Shown here in pieces: positions 19,491-28,683 of a DNA stretch of 64,000 nucleotides (position 1 is the first letter of the stretch; each line of letters begins with the position of its first letter). The notes beneath the pieces were generated by a model that did not search any database, had not been told where the DNA came from, and worked only from the letters and a program-made list of their open reading frames with translations. This DNA comes from Paraburkholderia phenazinium (GTDB lineage: Bacteria > Pseudomonadota > Gammaproteobacteria > Burkholderiales > Burkholderiaceae), in the NCBI RefSeq assembly GCF_900142845.1, contig NZ_FSRU01000002.1, positions 186,001-250,000 on the forward strand, written 5' to 3'. A program made the position numbers and the translations under genes.

Positions 19491-21115
19491 AAGAGTCCCT
19501 GATGCGGCGCGCCGCCGATGCCGATGTCTGCCTGCTGCTGGAAGGCACCTTCCCGTTTGTGCGCGGCGGGGTGTCGAGCTGGGTCAACGAAATGCTGCGG
19601 GCTTATCCGCAGACCCGCTTTGCGATCGTCTTTATCGGCAGCCGCGAGCAGGACTATCACGGCGCGGCCTATGCGCTGCCCGACAACGTCGTGCACTTCG
19701 AGACGCATTACCTGTACGAGGCCGCGCAGGCCGATGCACGTCGGCCGCGCGAGATCGAAGGCGACGTGGCGGCGTTTGCGAAGTCGGCGGAACTGCATGC
19801 CGCGTTGCGCGACGTGCGCGGCGCGGATGTCGGCGCGCTGATGGCCGAGATGGTGCCGACGCTCGGCGAGCACGGCACGCTCAACGAGGCGCAGTTTCTC
19901 GCTAGTCGTCAATCGTGGAATTTCATTGTCGAGCAGTACGAAAAGTACTGTACCGACCCATCGTTTACCGACTACTTCTGGACCGTGCGCATCATGCACA
20001 AGCCGCTGTGGCAGTTGGCGAACGTCGCTGAAAAACTGATCCCGGCGCGCGTCTATCACACGGTGTCGACGGGGTATGCGGGTTTTCTGGGTGCGCTGCT
20101 GCACTACCGCACGGGGCGCCCGCTGCTGATTTCCGAGCACGGCATCTACACCAAGGAACGCAAGATCGACCTGCTGCAAAGCCAGTGGATCCACGACAAC
20201 CGCGGCGCGTTCGAGCGCGACATTTCGCAGATCAGCTATTTCCGCGAGCTCTGGGTACGCTTTTTCGAAGCGATCGGCAAGCTTGCGTATGACGCCGCCG
20301 ACGAGATCGTGGCCCTGTACGAGACCAACCGCCTGCGCCAGGTCGCCGACGGCGCCGCCGCCGAGCGCACCCGCAGCATTCCGAACGGCGTCGACGTGGA
20401 GGGTCTCGCGCCGCTCGTCGAGCAACGGGGCGCGGGGCGTCACCGGGTGGTGGCGCTAATTGGCCGGGTGGTGCCGATCAAGGACATCAAGACGTTTATC
20501 CGCGCCATGTTTGTGGCGTCGCGCAGCATGCCCGACATCGAAGGCTGGATCATCGGACCGGAGGAAGAAGATCCGGCCTACGCGCTCGAGTGCCGCGCGC
20601 TGGTGGAAAGCCTCGGGCTCGCCGATAACGTGAAGTTCCTCGGCTTTCAGCGCATCGACGCGGTGCTGCCGAAGATCGACGTGATTGCGCTGACCTCGAT
20701 CAGCGAGGCGCTGCCGCTCGTCGTGCTGGAGGGCTTCGCGGCCGGCATTCCGTCCATTACGACGGATGTGGGCGCGTGTCGGCAGATGATCGAAGGCCTG
20801 AGCGACGAGGACCGCGCGCTGGGCAGCGCGGGCGCGGTCGTGCAGATCGCCAATCCGGCCGCTTTCGCGCAGGCCGTGGTGGCGCTGCTGAACGACGATG
20901 CGCGCTGGCAGTCGGCGCAGCAGGCCGGGCTCGCGCGGGTACGCCGCTACTATACGAAGGCGCAGATGACCGGCAGCTACCGGACCCTGTATGACCAGCT
21001 CGCAGCCACGCCCGACGTCGAGCGTCGCAAGCACGGCGCTGCGGCCGGCGGCTGCCCGGTGCATCACGGCGCGCCGGGCGGGACGCGCGCCGCTCAAAGC
21101 GGGGAGACACGCTAA
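19487..21115 (+). CDS. pelF: PelF: glycosyltransferase family 4 polymerase
   Basis: Cytosolic glycosyltransferase that polymerises UDP-activated amino sugars into Pel. The 542-residue protein opens with the PelF signature CLLLEGTFPFVRGGVSSW and carries a GT-B fold with the E-x7-E motif (E-A-L-P-L-V-V-L-E, nt about 20707-20733) and the NGVD loop. The ATG overlaps the pelE stop (ATGA). The last 25 residues form a tail rich in Gly, Ala and His with one Cys, outside the GT domain and probably disordered. It overlaps pelG by one base. Confidence 0.93.
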   Translation: MKESLMRRAADADVCLLLEGTFPFVRGGVSSWVNEMLRAYPQTRFAIVFIGSREQDYHGAAYALPDNVVHFETHYLYEAAQADARRPREIEGDVAAFAKSAELHAALRDVRGADVGALMAEMVPTLGEHGTLNEAQFLASRQSWNFIVEQYEKYCTDPSFTDYFWTVRIMHKPLWQLANVAEKLIPARVYHTVSTGYAGFLGALLHYRTGRPLLISEHGIYTKERKIDLLQSQWIHDNRGAFERDISQISYFRELWVRFFEAIGKLAYDAADEIVALYETNRLRQVADGAAAERTRSIPNGVDVEGLAPLVEQRGAGRHRVVALIGRVVPIKDIKTFIRAMFVASRSMPDIEGWIIGPEEEDPAYALECRALVESLGLADNVKFLGFQRIDAVLPKIDVIALTSISEALPLVVLEGFAAGIPSITTDVGACRQMIEGLSDEDRALGSAGAVVQIANPAAFAQAVVALLNDDARWQSAQQAGLARVRRYYTKAQMTGSYRTLYDQLAATPDVERRKHGAAAGGCPVHHGAPGGTRAAQSGETR

Positions 21116-22488
21116 TGGCCGGGATTGGTTTCGAACTGCGCAAGATCCTCAAGCACGAGACGCTGTTCGGCGTCGCCCGGGCTTACGCATATGCCGGCCT
21201 GATCAGCTCGGGGCCGCTGATCCTGTCGATCTTCGGTATCCTGATCATTGGCGTGATGAGCCTCGCGTTCGTCATACCCAAGTACGCGATCGTGCAGTTT
21301 CAGGTGTCGGTCACCTATCTGATCTCGCTGAGCCTGATCCTGACCGGGCCGCTGCAACTGTCGTTCACGCGCTTCATCTCCGACCGGCTGTTCGAAAAGC
21401 GCGACGATCTGGTGCTGTCGAACTACAACGGCGTCGTACTGGTCAGCACGATTGCCGCGGGACTGGTCGGCGTGGTGGCGATGCTGCTGGGCTTCAGGAG
21501 CGAGCCTTTGGCGTATCGCGTGCTCATGGTGGCGGGTTTCGTGGTGGTCAGCAATATCTGGATCGCCGTGATCTTCCTGTCCAGCGTCAAGCAGTACCGG
21601 CAGATCCTGTTTGTGTTTCTGATCGGCTACGGCTGCACCGTGGCGTTCGCGCTGATGCTCAACCGCCATGGGTTGGCCGGACTGCTGGGCGGCTTCGTGG
21701 CGGGGCATCTGGTGTTGCTGGGCGGGCTGTCCGGACTGATCTACCGCAACTATCGCAGCGGCCGGCTGATTTCCTTCGAGGTGTTCGACAAGCGTTTCGC
21801 CTATCCGACGCTCGCGCTGGTGGGGCTGTTTTTCAATCTCGGCGTGTGGCTCGACAAGTTCATGTTCTGGTACGCGCCCGGCACCGGCGCGCCGGTCATC
21901 GGGCCGCTGCACGCTTCGGTGATCTACGATATCCCGGTGTTTATCGCCTATGTGTGCGTGATGCCCGGCATGGCGACGTTTCTGGTGCGCATCGAGGCGG
22001 ATTTCGTCGAGTACTACGACGCCTTCTACGACGCCGTGCGCAGCGGCGCGACGCTGCGCCACATCAACGACATGCGCGACATGATGGTGGGCAGCGTGCG
22101 CGCCGGGCTGTATGAGATCATCAAGATTCAGGCGGTGGTGCTGCTGCTGATTTTCGCTTTCGGACAGAACGTGCTGCAGGCGCTGCATATCTCGCCGCTG
22201 TATATGCCGCTCTTGACCATCGACGTGATTTCGGCCAGCCTGCAGGTGGTGCTGCTGGGTCTCCTGAACGTGTTCTTCTATCTGGATGCGCGGCGTACGG
22301 TGTTGAAACTGTGCGTCGCGTTTGTGGTCCTCAACGGCGCGCTGACGTGGCTTACGTTGCAGATGAGTCCCAATGCCTATGGCTACGGCTTCGCGCTGGC
22401 GCTGCTGATTCTGGTGGTGGCCGCCGTGCTGACGCTGGACCGCAAATTCGCCAAGCTCGAATACGAAACCTACATGCTGCATAACTAA
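21115..22488 (+). CDS. pelG: PelG: Wzx-like inner-membrane Pel transporter
   Basis: Inner-membrane protein of 457 residues with about twelve hydrophobic helices, related to the MOP/Wzx flippase superfamily. It begins MAGIGFELRKIL, the conserved PelG N-terminus. With PelD, PelE and PelF it forms the synthase complex that moves polymer to the periplasm. Start and pelF stop overlap as TAATG. The next gene follows after 13 bases. Confidence 0.92.
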   Translation: MAGIGFELRKILKHETLFGVARAYAYAGLISSGPLILSIFGILIIGVMSLAFVIPKYAIVQFQVSVTYLISLSLILTGPLQLSFTRFISDRLFEKRDDLVLSNYNGVVLVSTIAAGLVGVVAMLLGFRSEPLAYRVLMVAGFVVVSNIWIAVIFLSSVKQYRQILFVFLIGYGCTVAFALMLNRHGLAGLLGGFVAGHLVLLGGLSGLIYRNYRSGRLISFEVFDKRFAYPTLALVGLFFNLGVWLDKFMFWYAPGTGAPVIGPLHASVIYDIPVFIAYVCVMPGMATFLVRIEADFVEYYDAFYDAVRSGATLRHINDMRDMMVGSVRAGLYEIIKIQAVVLLLIFAFGQNVLQALHISPLYMPLLTIDVISASLQVVLLGLLNVFFYLDARRTVLKLCVAFVVLNGALTWLTLQMSPNAYGYGFALALLILVVAAVLTLDRKFAKLEYETYMLHN

Positions 22489-22501
22489 CCGATCACGCGA
22501 G

Positions 22502-23446
22502 ATGCGGATGTTCATGGTGCGCACGTTGTGCCGTTTTGCTGCCTGGGTGGCCTGCTTCGGCACGGCTGCGGGCCTAACACCCGCGGCACAGGCCCAGACC
22601 CTCGCGCCGGTTGGTGCGGGCTGCAGCGCCGCGAATGCGGCTAACGGCGCCGCGCTGCCGTCGGTGGCGTTCTTTTATGGCGAACCGGTGCCCGTCGAAC
22701 CGCTCTCGCGATTCGATGCGGTCGTGGTGGAGCCGGATAGCGGTTTCGATCCGGCGGCTCAGCCCGCGGGATGCACGGCGTGGTTTGCCTATGTCAGCGT
22801 CGGCGAAGTCACGCCGCAGCGGGCGTATTACGCGGCCATGCCGAAGGCCTGGCTGGCGGGTCATAACGCCGCGTGGGCCTCGAACGTGGTGGATCAGGAT
22901 GCGCCCGGCTGGCCGGCGTTTTACGTGAAGCAGGTGATTGCGCCGCTATGGCGCAAAGGCTATCGCGGCTTCTTTCTCGACACGCTCGATTCGTATCAGT
23001 TGATAGCCAAAACCGACGAGGCCCGCCGGCGCCAGCAAGCGGGACTGGTGGCGGTGATCCGCGCGATCAAGGCGCGCTACCCGCGAGCGTTACTGATGTT
23101 CAACCGCGGCTTCGAGATCCTGCCGCAGGTGCACAATCTGGCGTACGCAGTGGCGTTCGAATCGCTCTACAGCGGCTGGGATCAGGCGAAGCAGCGCTAT
23201 ACGCAAGTGCCGCCGGCGGATCGCGACTGGCTGCTGGTGCAGGCCAAGGTCATCCGCGAACAATACCGCTTGCCGGTGATCTCGATCGACTACTGTGCAC
23301 CCGGCGATGAGCAGTGCGCCCGCGACACGGCGCAGAAGATTTGCAAGGACGGGCTGGTGCCGTACGTGACGGACGGCGCGTTGCAGACGGTCGGGGTAGG
23401 GCGCGTGGGGATCTGCGAGGACACACCGGCGGCCACCCAGCCTTAA
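22502..23446 (+). CDS. Free-standing PelA-type glycoside hydrolase
   Basis: A 314-residue secreted homologue of the PelA hydrolase domain, which in Pseudomonas cleaves Pel. A signal peptide (to about AQAQ) precedes a single TIM-barrel domain. Family motifs are intact: FFYGEPVP, YVSVGE (residues 97-102), FFLDTLDS (D160, D163), NRGFE (201-205) and FESL with the probable catalytic E220. The corresponding positions in this organism's PelA are lost, so this protein probably supplies the hydrolase function for the operon. It lies 13 bases after pelG and is clearly co-transcribed. No standard gene symbol is known to me for it. Confidence 0.88.
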   Translation: MRMFMVRTLCRFAAWVACFGTAAGLTPAAQAQTLAPVGAGCSAANAANGAALPSVAFFYGEPVPVEPLSRFDAVVVEPDSGFDPAAQPAGCTAWFAYVSVGEVTPQRAYYAAMPKAWLAGHNAAWASNVVDQDAPGWPAFYVKQVIAPLWRKGYRGFFLDTLDSYQLIAKTDEARRRQQAGLVAVIRAIKARYPRALLMFNRGFEILPQVHNLAYAVAFESLYSGWDQAKQRYTQVPPADRDWLLVQAKVIREQYRLPVISIDYCAPGDEQCARDTAQKICKDGLVPYVTDGALQTVGVGRVGICEDTPAATQP

Positions 23447-23533
23447 GGCGAACGAGAGGCAGCCGCGCGTGTTTGACGCCGGTACATTCGCCTGACGTGC
23501 GTACGCCGCGACCGCCTGGTTCGGGAAGGCGTC

Positions 23534-24490
23534 TCAATGTGCAGAAGCGGGCGGACGCTGCTCGCTCGCTTCGGGAGCGGGATGCAGATCGAGCCGCCGT
23601 CCGGCCTTGAGCAACTGGCTCGGGACATCGTGACCGATCAGTCCCGGCAAGTGTGCGGAGGCTTCCAGCGCCTGGGTCAAATCGACCCCCGTGTCGTAGC
23701 CGTTCAATTCCAGCATATGCACGAGCTCTTCCGTGCAGACGTTACCTGTCGCGCCCGGTGCGTAGGGACAGCCGCCGAGGCCGCCGAGCGAGGCGTCGAA
23801 GCGGTCGATACCCGCGTCCAGCGCGGCCATCGTATTGGCGAGCGCCATGCCGCGCGTGTTGTGAAAATGCAGGGTGGTTTCAAGCTGGGCGAACTGGGCG
23901 CGCGTGCGTTGCGCCAGTTGCCGCACCTGGTTCGGGTATGCCATGCCTGTCGTATCGCACAGCGTGACGCCGTGCACGCCGAGTTCGGCGAAACGCGCTA
24001 CCCAGCCGAGTACGTCGTCCTCGGGCACATCACCCTCCATCGGGCAACCGAATGCGGTCGACAACGACACGTTGATCGCCACACGTGTCTTGCTGACCAC
24101 CTCGATCACATCGCGCAGTTGTGCGAACGATTCTTCCCGGCCCATGCGCAGGTTGGCGCGGTTGTGGCTTTCGCTGACCGACATGACGAGGTTGACCTCG
24201 TCGACGTCGCACGAGAGCGCCCGTTCCGCGCCGCGGACATTGGGCACCAGCACGGTGTAGACGACGCCCGGCGCACGCACGATGCGATGCATCACCGCTT
24301 CGGCGTCGCGCAGCGCCGGAATCGCACGCGGCGAGGTGAACGAGGTCACTTCGATCTTGGCGAAGCCGCAGGCGCTTAAACGGTCGATCAGGGCGACCTT
24401 GTCGTCGGTTTCGATAAAGCGCGCTTCGTTCTGGAAGCCGTCGCGGGTGGCGACCTCCTGGATGTAGAGGCGAGGGCGGATGGCGCTCAT
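23534..24490 (-). CDS. mvaB: Hydroxymethylglutaryl-CoA lyase
   Basis: Cleaves HMG-CoA to acetyl-CoA and acetoacetate, the last step of leucine breakdown. The 318-residue protein shows the HMGL-like TIM-barrel signature: the N-terminal EVATRDGFQNE (Arg-Asp catalytic pair), GVTLCDTTGMAYP, ETTLHFHNTRGM with the metal-binding His residues, and the GLGGCPYAPGATGNV loop holding the catalytic Cys. Start is MSAIRPRLYIQ at 24490. It follows the CoA-transferase gene by 26 bases and shares its operon. Confidence 0.92.
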   Translation of the reverse strand: MSAIRPRLYIQEVATRDGFQNEARFIETDDKVALIDRLSACGFAKIEVTSFTSPRAIPALRDAEAVMHRIVRAPGVVYTVLVPNVRGAERALSCDVDEVNLVMSVSESHNRANLRMGREESFAQLRDVIEVVSKTRVAINVSLSTAFGCPMEGDVPEDDVLGWVARFAELGVHGVTLCDTTGMAYPNQVRQLAQRTRAQFAQLETTLHFHNTRGMALANTMAALDAGIDRFDASLGGLGGCPYAPGATGNVCTEELVHMLELNGYDTGVDLTQALEASAHLPGLIGHDVPSQLLKAGRRLDLHPAPEASEQRPPASAH

Positions 24491-24516
24491 GTGTGGCTCC
24501 GGAAGGATGGGGTGCG

Positions 24517-25707
24517 TCAGATGACGCCGCGTTCGCGCAGGGCCGCGCGTTGGGCGTCGTCGAGGCCGAGCGAGGCGAGCACCTCGTCGGTGTGTTGACC
24601 GAGCGTCGGCGCGCGGCTGCGCACCGTACCGGGCGTGGCATCGAGTTTGGGCAGCACGCCCGGCAGTTGCACCGGCGTGCCGTCGTCGAGCGTGCTGTCG
24701 AGGATCATCTCGCGGGCGCGGTAATGCGGGTCGGTGGCGATATCGGCGACGTCGTAGATCTTGCCGGCTGGAATCCGCGCTTCGTTCAGATGGTCCAGCA
24801 CCTCCTCGAGCGAGTGCTGCGCGGTCCAGGCGCCGATGGCGGCGTCGAGCCGTTCGACGTTCGCCACGCGGCCGTCGTTTTGCGCGAGCGTCGGGTCGGC
24901 GGCGAGGTCGGGGCGTTCGATCACTTCCATCAGGCGCCGGAAGATGCTGTCGCCGTTGCCCGCGATCAGGGCGAACTTGCCGTCCCGGCAACGATACGCG
25001 TTGGAGGGCGCGATGCCCGGCAGACTGCTGCCGGCCGCTTGCCGGACCGCGCCGAACACCGAGTATTCGGGCAACAGGCTTTCCATCATATTGAAGACCG
25101 ACTCGTAGAGCGCGACGTCGATCATCTGGCCTTGGCCGCCTTGCTGGTCGCGATGGCGCAGCGCGAGCAGAATGCCGATCACGCCATGCAGGGCCGCGAG
25201 CGAATCGCCGATCGACACGCCCACTCGTACGGGCGTGCGGCCCGGCTCGCCGCTCAGATGGCGCAACCCGCCCATGGCCTCGCCGATCACGCCGAAGCCG
25301 GGCAGGTCGCGATACGGGCCGGTCTGGCCGTAGCCCGACACGCGCAACATCACGAGCCTGGGATTCAGTTCATGCAGGGTGTCCCAGCCGAGGCCCCAGC
25401 CTTCGAGCGCGCCCGGGCGGAAGTTTTCGATCACGACATCCGCCTCGGCGGCGAGACGCCGCGCGATGTCCTGGCCTTCGGGGTCGCGCAGATCGAGCGT
25501 CACCGAGCGTTTGTTGCGCGACTGCGAGGCCCACCACACCGACGTGCCGTCGTGCAGCATGCGCCATTTGCGCAGCGGATCGCCCGTGCCGGGCGGTTCG
25601 ACCTTGATGACGTCGGCGCCGAATTCGGCGAGCAGCCGGCTCGCGAACGGGCCGGCAATCAGTTGTCCGAGTTCGAGGACGCGGATTCCGTCGAGCGGGC
25701 GAGCCAT
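24517..25707 (-). CDS. Family III CoA-transferase (CaiB/BaiF)
   Basis: Transfers CoA between carboxylic acids by a ternary-complex mechanism. The 396-residue protein begins PLDGIRVLELGQLIAGPFAS and continues AEFGADVIKVEPPGTGDPLR, the standard N-terminus of the family; the nucleophilic Asp lies in the segment around AMGGLRHLSGEPG. GGAG precedes the ATG. It sits directly upstream of HMG-CoA lyase, so a substrate such as 3-hydroxy-3-methylglutarate or glutarate is plausible. That assignment is inferred from context and from the substrate range of the SUGCT-type relatives. Confidence 0.88.
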   Translation of the reverse strand: MARPLDGIRVLELGQLIAGPFASRLLAEFGADVIKVEPPGTGDPLRKWRMLHDGTSVWWASQSRNKRSVTLDLRDPEGQDIARRLAAEADVVIENFRPGALEGWGLGWDTLHELNPRLVMLRVSGYGQTGPYRDLPGFGVIGEAMGGLRHLSGEPGRTPVRVGVSIGDSLAALHGVIGILLALRHRDQQGGQGQMIDVALYESVFNMMESLLPEYSVFGAVRQAAGSSLPGIAPSNAYRCRDGKFALIAGNGDSIFRRLMEVIERPDLAADPTLAQNDGRVANVERLDAAIGAWTAQHSLEEVLDHLNEARIPAGKIYDVADIATDPHYRAREMILDSTLDDGTPVQLPGVLPKLDATPGTVRSRAPTLGQHTDEVLASLGLDDAQRAALRERGVI

Positions 25708-25784
25708 GCTGTCGTCTCCATCCAGTGTGTTCCGTTGCACAGGATAGTGACGCCGCGCGGCGGACTTGGGAATGTCGGAATGTT

Positions 25785-25840
25785 CACGGACCCTTTCCCG
25801 GGGGGAAAGGGCGCGGGAGTGCGGGAGTGCAGGGGTTGAC
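25785..25840. repeat. GC-rich hairpin and short repeats, dispersed-element type
   Basis: A 9-bp stem (CCCTTTCCC at 25791-25799, GGGAAAGGG at 25803-25811) with a three-base loop, followed by GCGGGAGTGCGGGAGTGC, a short tandem repeat. It lies between the LysR stop and the CoA-transferase start. The combination resembles the intergenic hairpin elements that recur in Burkholderia-type genomes; only one copy is in the window, so dispersal cannot be shown here. Confidence 0.5.
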
Positions 25841-25871
25841 GGGGCGTCCGGGTGCTGCAGTCCGGCGACGC

Positions 25872-26780
25872 TCAGCCGGCCGCCGGCACGCCCGCCAGGA
25901 AGTCGAACAGCCTGGCCGCTTCGGGCGTAAGCGCTTCGGCGTCCTTCGCGCCGATCCATAGCGTGCGTTCGGCCCAGGCGTCCGTCAACTGCACGGCGCG
26001 CAGGCCGGCTGCGAGGATCTCCGGGCGCACCGCCGCCGCGGGCAGCATGCCGATGCCGAGGCCCGCTTCGATCATCCGGCAGATGCCGTCGAAGCTGCGC
26101 ATCTGGATGCGCAGCCGCAGCGGGCGCTCGGCGGCGAGAGCGGCGTCCATCATGCGCAGCAGCAGCGAACTGCCGCTGTTCAGGGCGACGTAGTCGTATT
26201 CGAGCGTATCGGCGAAGGCGATCTGCGCGACGTCGGCGAGCGCATGGCCGGCGGGGACCAGCAGCACCAGCCGGTCGCGCCGGTAGAGGCGTTTGTCGAC
26301 CAGCGGCGCGGGCACGTTGTCCGCGAAGATGCCTAGATCCGTGCGGCCCGCGCCGAGTGCTTCGATCACTTCGCCGCTCAGGCGTTCTTCGAGCGTGACC
26401 TTGACGCTGGGGTTGTCGGCAAGGAAGCGCTGCAGGTCGGTGGGGAGGAACTGCACGATGGCCGAGGTGTTGGCCCAGATCCGCACGTGGCCGCGCACGC
26501 CCACCGCGAAGTCGCTCATCTCGCTCGCCATCCGGTTGACCTGGTCGAGCACCTGCAGCGCGTGGGTGAGGAGGCCGTGTCCCGCCGGCGTGAGTTCGAC
26601 GCCGCGCGGATGACGCACCAGCAGCGCGCAGTCGGTGGCCCGCTCGAGGTCGGCGATGCGTTTGCTGATCGCGGAGAGCGTCATGTGGCTGCGTTCGGCC
26701 GCACGGGTCAGGCTGCCGGTTTCGGCGACCGTCAGAAAGACGCGCAGGGAGTGCAGGTCGAAATGCGTCGGATTGACCAT
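25872..26780 (-). CDS. LysR-family transcriptional regulator
   Basis: A 302-residue LysR regulator with the HTH FDLHSLRVFLTVAETGSLTRAAERSHMTLSAISKRIADLE-type N-terminus and a substrate-binding domain from about residue 90. It lies upstream of, and on the same strand as, the CoA-transferase and HMG-CoA lyase genes, separated by 165 bases with a strong hairpin, so it may control that pair from its own promoter. Target and ligand are inferred. Confidence 0.88.
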   Translation of the reverse strand: MVNPTHFDLHSLRVFLTVAETGSLTRAAERSHMTLSAISKRIADLERATDCALLVRHPRGVELTPAGHGLLTHALQVLDQVNRMASEMSDFAVGVRGHVRIWANTSAIVQFLPTDLQRFLADNPSVKVTLEERLSGEVIEALGAGRTDLGIFADNVPAPLVDKRLYRRDRLVLLVPAGHALADVAQIAFADTLEYDYVALNSGSSLLLRMMDAALAAERPLRLRIQMRSFDGICRMIEAGLGIGMLPAAAVRPEILAAGLRAVQLTDAWAERTLWIGAKDAEALTPEAARLFDFLAGVPAAG

Positions 26781-26873
26781 GAGGGCGGGGGCCTGGAGAA
26801 AGCGGGACGGGAGTCTGATTTTACGGCTTCCCGTCCGCCTTATGGCCCCGCCGGTGGTCCCTTGGGTTGTTTT

Positions 26874-27521
26874 CTAACGCAACTGCGTGACAGCGAGCAG
26901 CAAGACCATGCTGCCGATCGCGCCATCCAGCACGCGCCACGCGGTAGCGCGGCGAAACAGCGGGGCGAGCGCCCGGGCGCCGTAGCCGAGTCCGACGAAC
27001 CACACGGCGCTGACCGCCATCGCGCCGAGCGCGAACGCCACCCGGCCGCCCAGCGCTTCACGGGCGCCGGCGGTGCCGATCAGCAGAAAGGTGTCCAGAT
27101 ACACATGCGGGTTGAGCCATGTGAAGGCGAGCGTCATCAGGACGATCGGCATGGCGCGCTGGGTGGACTGAGCGGCGGGCGCGGAATGCCCCGAAGCCGG
27201 ATCAGCCGGGGCGTCGACCGCCAGCACCGCATGGCCGGGCCGCACCGCGCGGCGCAGCGCGTTGACGCCGAACCATGCGAGGTAGGCAAGCCCGACGTAC
27301 AGCATGGCATGGACGAACACCGGATAACGCTCCACCAGCACCGAGGCGCCGCCCACGCCCGCGGCAATCAGGATGAAATCCGACACGGTGCAGAGCAGCA
27401 CGATCTTGCCGATGTGCGAGCGCATGATGCCTTGCCGCAGCACGAAGGCGTTCTGGGCGCCGATGGTCACGATCAGCGACGCGCACAGCGCCGCTCCGTG
27501 GGAGAAAGCGAGCCAATCCAT
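26874..27521 (-). CDS. argO: LysE/ArgO-family amino acid exporter
   Basis: Inner-membrane exporter of basic amino acids (arginine, lysine). The 215-residue protein has six membrane helices and the LysE-family signatures GAQNAFVLRQG near the N-terminus and TWLNPHVYLDT in the second half. An Ala/Pro-rich cytoplasmic loop separates helices three and four. It is divergent from an argP homologue, the arrangement and regulator known for argO control. Confidence 0.88.
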   Translation of the reverse strand: MDWLAFSHGAALCASLIVTIGAQNAFVLRQGIMRSHIGKIVLLCTVSDFILIAAGVGGASVLVERYPVFVHAMLYVGLAYLAWFGVNALRRAVRPGHAVLAVDAPADPASGHSAPAAQSTQRAMPIVLMTLAFTWLNPHVYLDTFLLIGTAGAREALGGRVAFALGAMAVSAVWFVGLGYGARALAPLFRRATAWRVLDGAIGSMVLLLAVTQLR

Positions 27522-27619
27522 AAGAGATCCAGTAGACGGGTGAGGCGGAAAGGCGCTAGTCTGCGGCTTTGTTTAGAATAAGCGAAGCTAATTTACGTAA
27601 TGCCGATTAAGGAACGCTA

Positions 27620-28513
27620 ATGCTCGACTACGCCTTGCTGGATGCGCTCGCTGCCGTGGTGCGCCACGGCTCGTTCGACCGCGCGGCGAGCGCGCTGAAT
27701 GTGACGCCGTCAGCGGTGTCGCAGCGCGTGAAGCTGCTAGAGGAGCGGGTGGGCAGCGTGCTCGTCAAACGTGGGCAGCCGTGTGTGGCGACCACCTCCG
27801 GTGCGCTGCTGTGCCGGCATACGGAGCGGGTGCAATTGCTCGAATCGGAGTTGACGGGGCGCTTGCCCGCCGTGCCGGGGGCGTGGGTCGAGTCGTGGCC
27901 GACCTTGCGGGTGGCGGTCAACGACGACAGCGTGGGCACGTGGTTTATCGATGCGGTCGCCGGTTTTTGCGTCGAGCGGGAGATGCTGCTCGATCTCGTG
28001 ATCGACGATCAGGACCACACCGCCCAGCGGATTCGCGACGGCAGCGTGCAGGGCGCGGTGACCACGCAGGCCGAGCCGGTGCAAGGCTGCCGTTCGGTGC
28101 GGCTGGGACGGATGCGCTATCTGGCGGTGTGCGCGCCGGATTTCCATGAACGCTACTTTGCCGATGGCGTCACGCGCGAGACGTTGCAGCGCACGCCTTG
28201 CGTCGACTTCAATCCGAAGGATCAGTTGCAGAAGCGTTTCATGCGCCGGATTACCCGCGCGGAAATGGATCCGCCGTTGCACTGGATTCCGCATGTTGCC
28301 GGCTTTTTGCGGGCGTGCGTCACGGGGATGGGGTGGGGCCTGTGCCCGGAGCGGATGATCGCGCCGCATCTCGAGAGCGGCGAGTTGGTGGACATGGCGC
28401 CGGGTAAGCCGGTCGATGTGGATCTGTACTGGCAGAGCTGGCGTCTGTCGATTGGGTGGCTGGATGACTTCGGCAGCGTGTTGCGCAAGCGGGCGGCGGA
28501 GTTGCTGGATTGA
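27620..28513 (+). CDS. argP: LysR-type regulator ArgP/IciA
   Basis: A 297-residue ArgP-family regulator. The N-terminus LDYALLDALAAVVRHGSFDRAA with TPSAVSQRVKLLEERVG is characteristic of ArgP, which activates argO when bound to arginine and is restrained by lysine. The divergent argO gene 98 bases away strongly supports the assignment. Codon use matches the region. It is convergent with the large effector-like gene downstream. Confidence 0.9.
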   Translation: MLDYALLDALAAVVRHGSFDRAASALNVTPSAVSQRVKLLEERVGSVLVKRGQPCVATTSGALLCRHTERVQLLESELTGRLPAVPGAWVESWPTLRVAVNDDSVGTWFIDAVAGFCVEREMLLDLVIDDQDHTAQRIRDGSVQGAVTTQAEPVQGCRSVRLGRMRYLAVCAPDFHERYFADGVTRETLQRTPCVDFNPKDQLQKRFMRRITRAEMDPPLHWIPHVAGFLRACVTGMGWGLCPERMIAPHLESGELVDMAPGKPVDVDLYWQSWRLSIGWLDDFGSVLRKRAAELLD

Positions 28514-28557
28514 GGAATGTTTTCAGTTTGCGCTTGACGGTTAGTCCAGCGCGATAG

Positions 28558-28602
28558 CTGGAGCGATCAGGCCGAAGGCTTGTGACGGCCTCCAGCCTGA
28601 TC
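28558..28602. terminator. Nested inverted repeat after argP
   Basis: GATCAGGC (28565-28572) pairs with GCCTGATC (28595-28602), and CTGGAG (28558-28563) with CTCCAG (28590-28595). These alternative stems lie between the ends of two convergent genes and may act as a terminator; there is no T-run. Confidence 0.35.
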
Positions 28603-28683
28603 ATCGGATTTGCTGGCGCCGGGGCGTCGGTGGCTGACTCGAGCGCTTCGCGCGAGCCGCCATCCATGCTACGGCTAGCGGGG

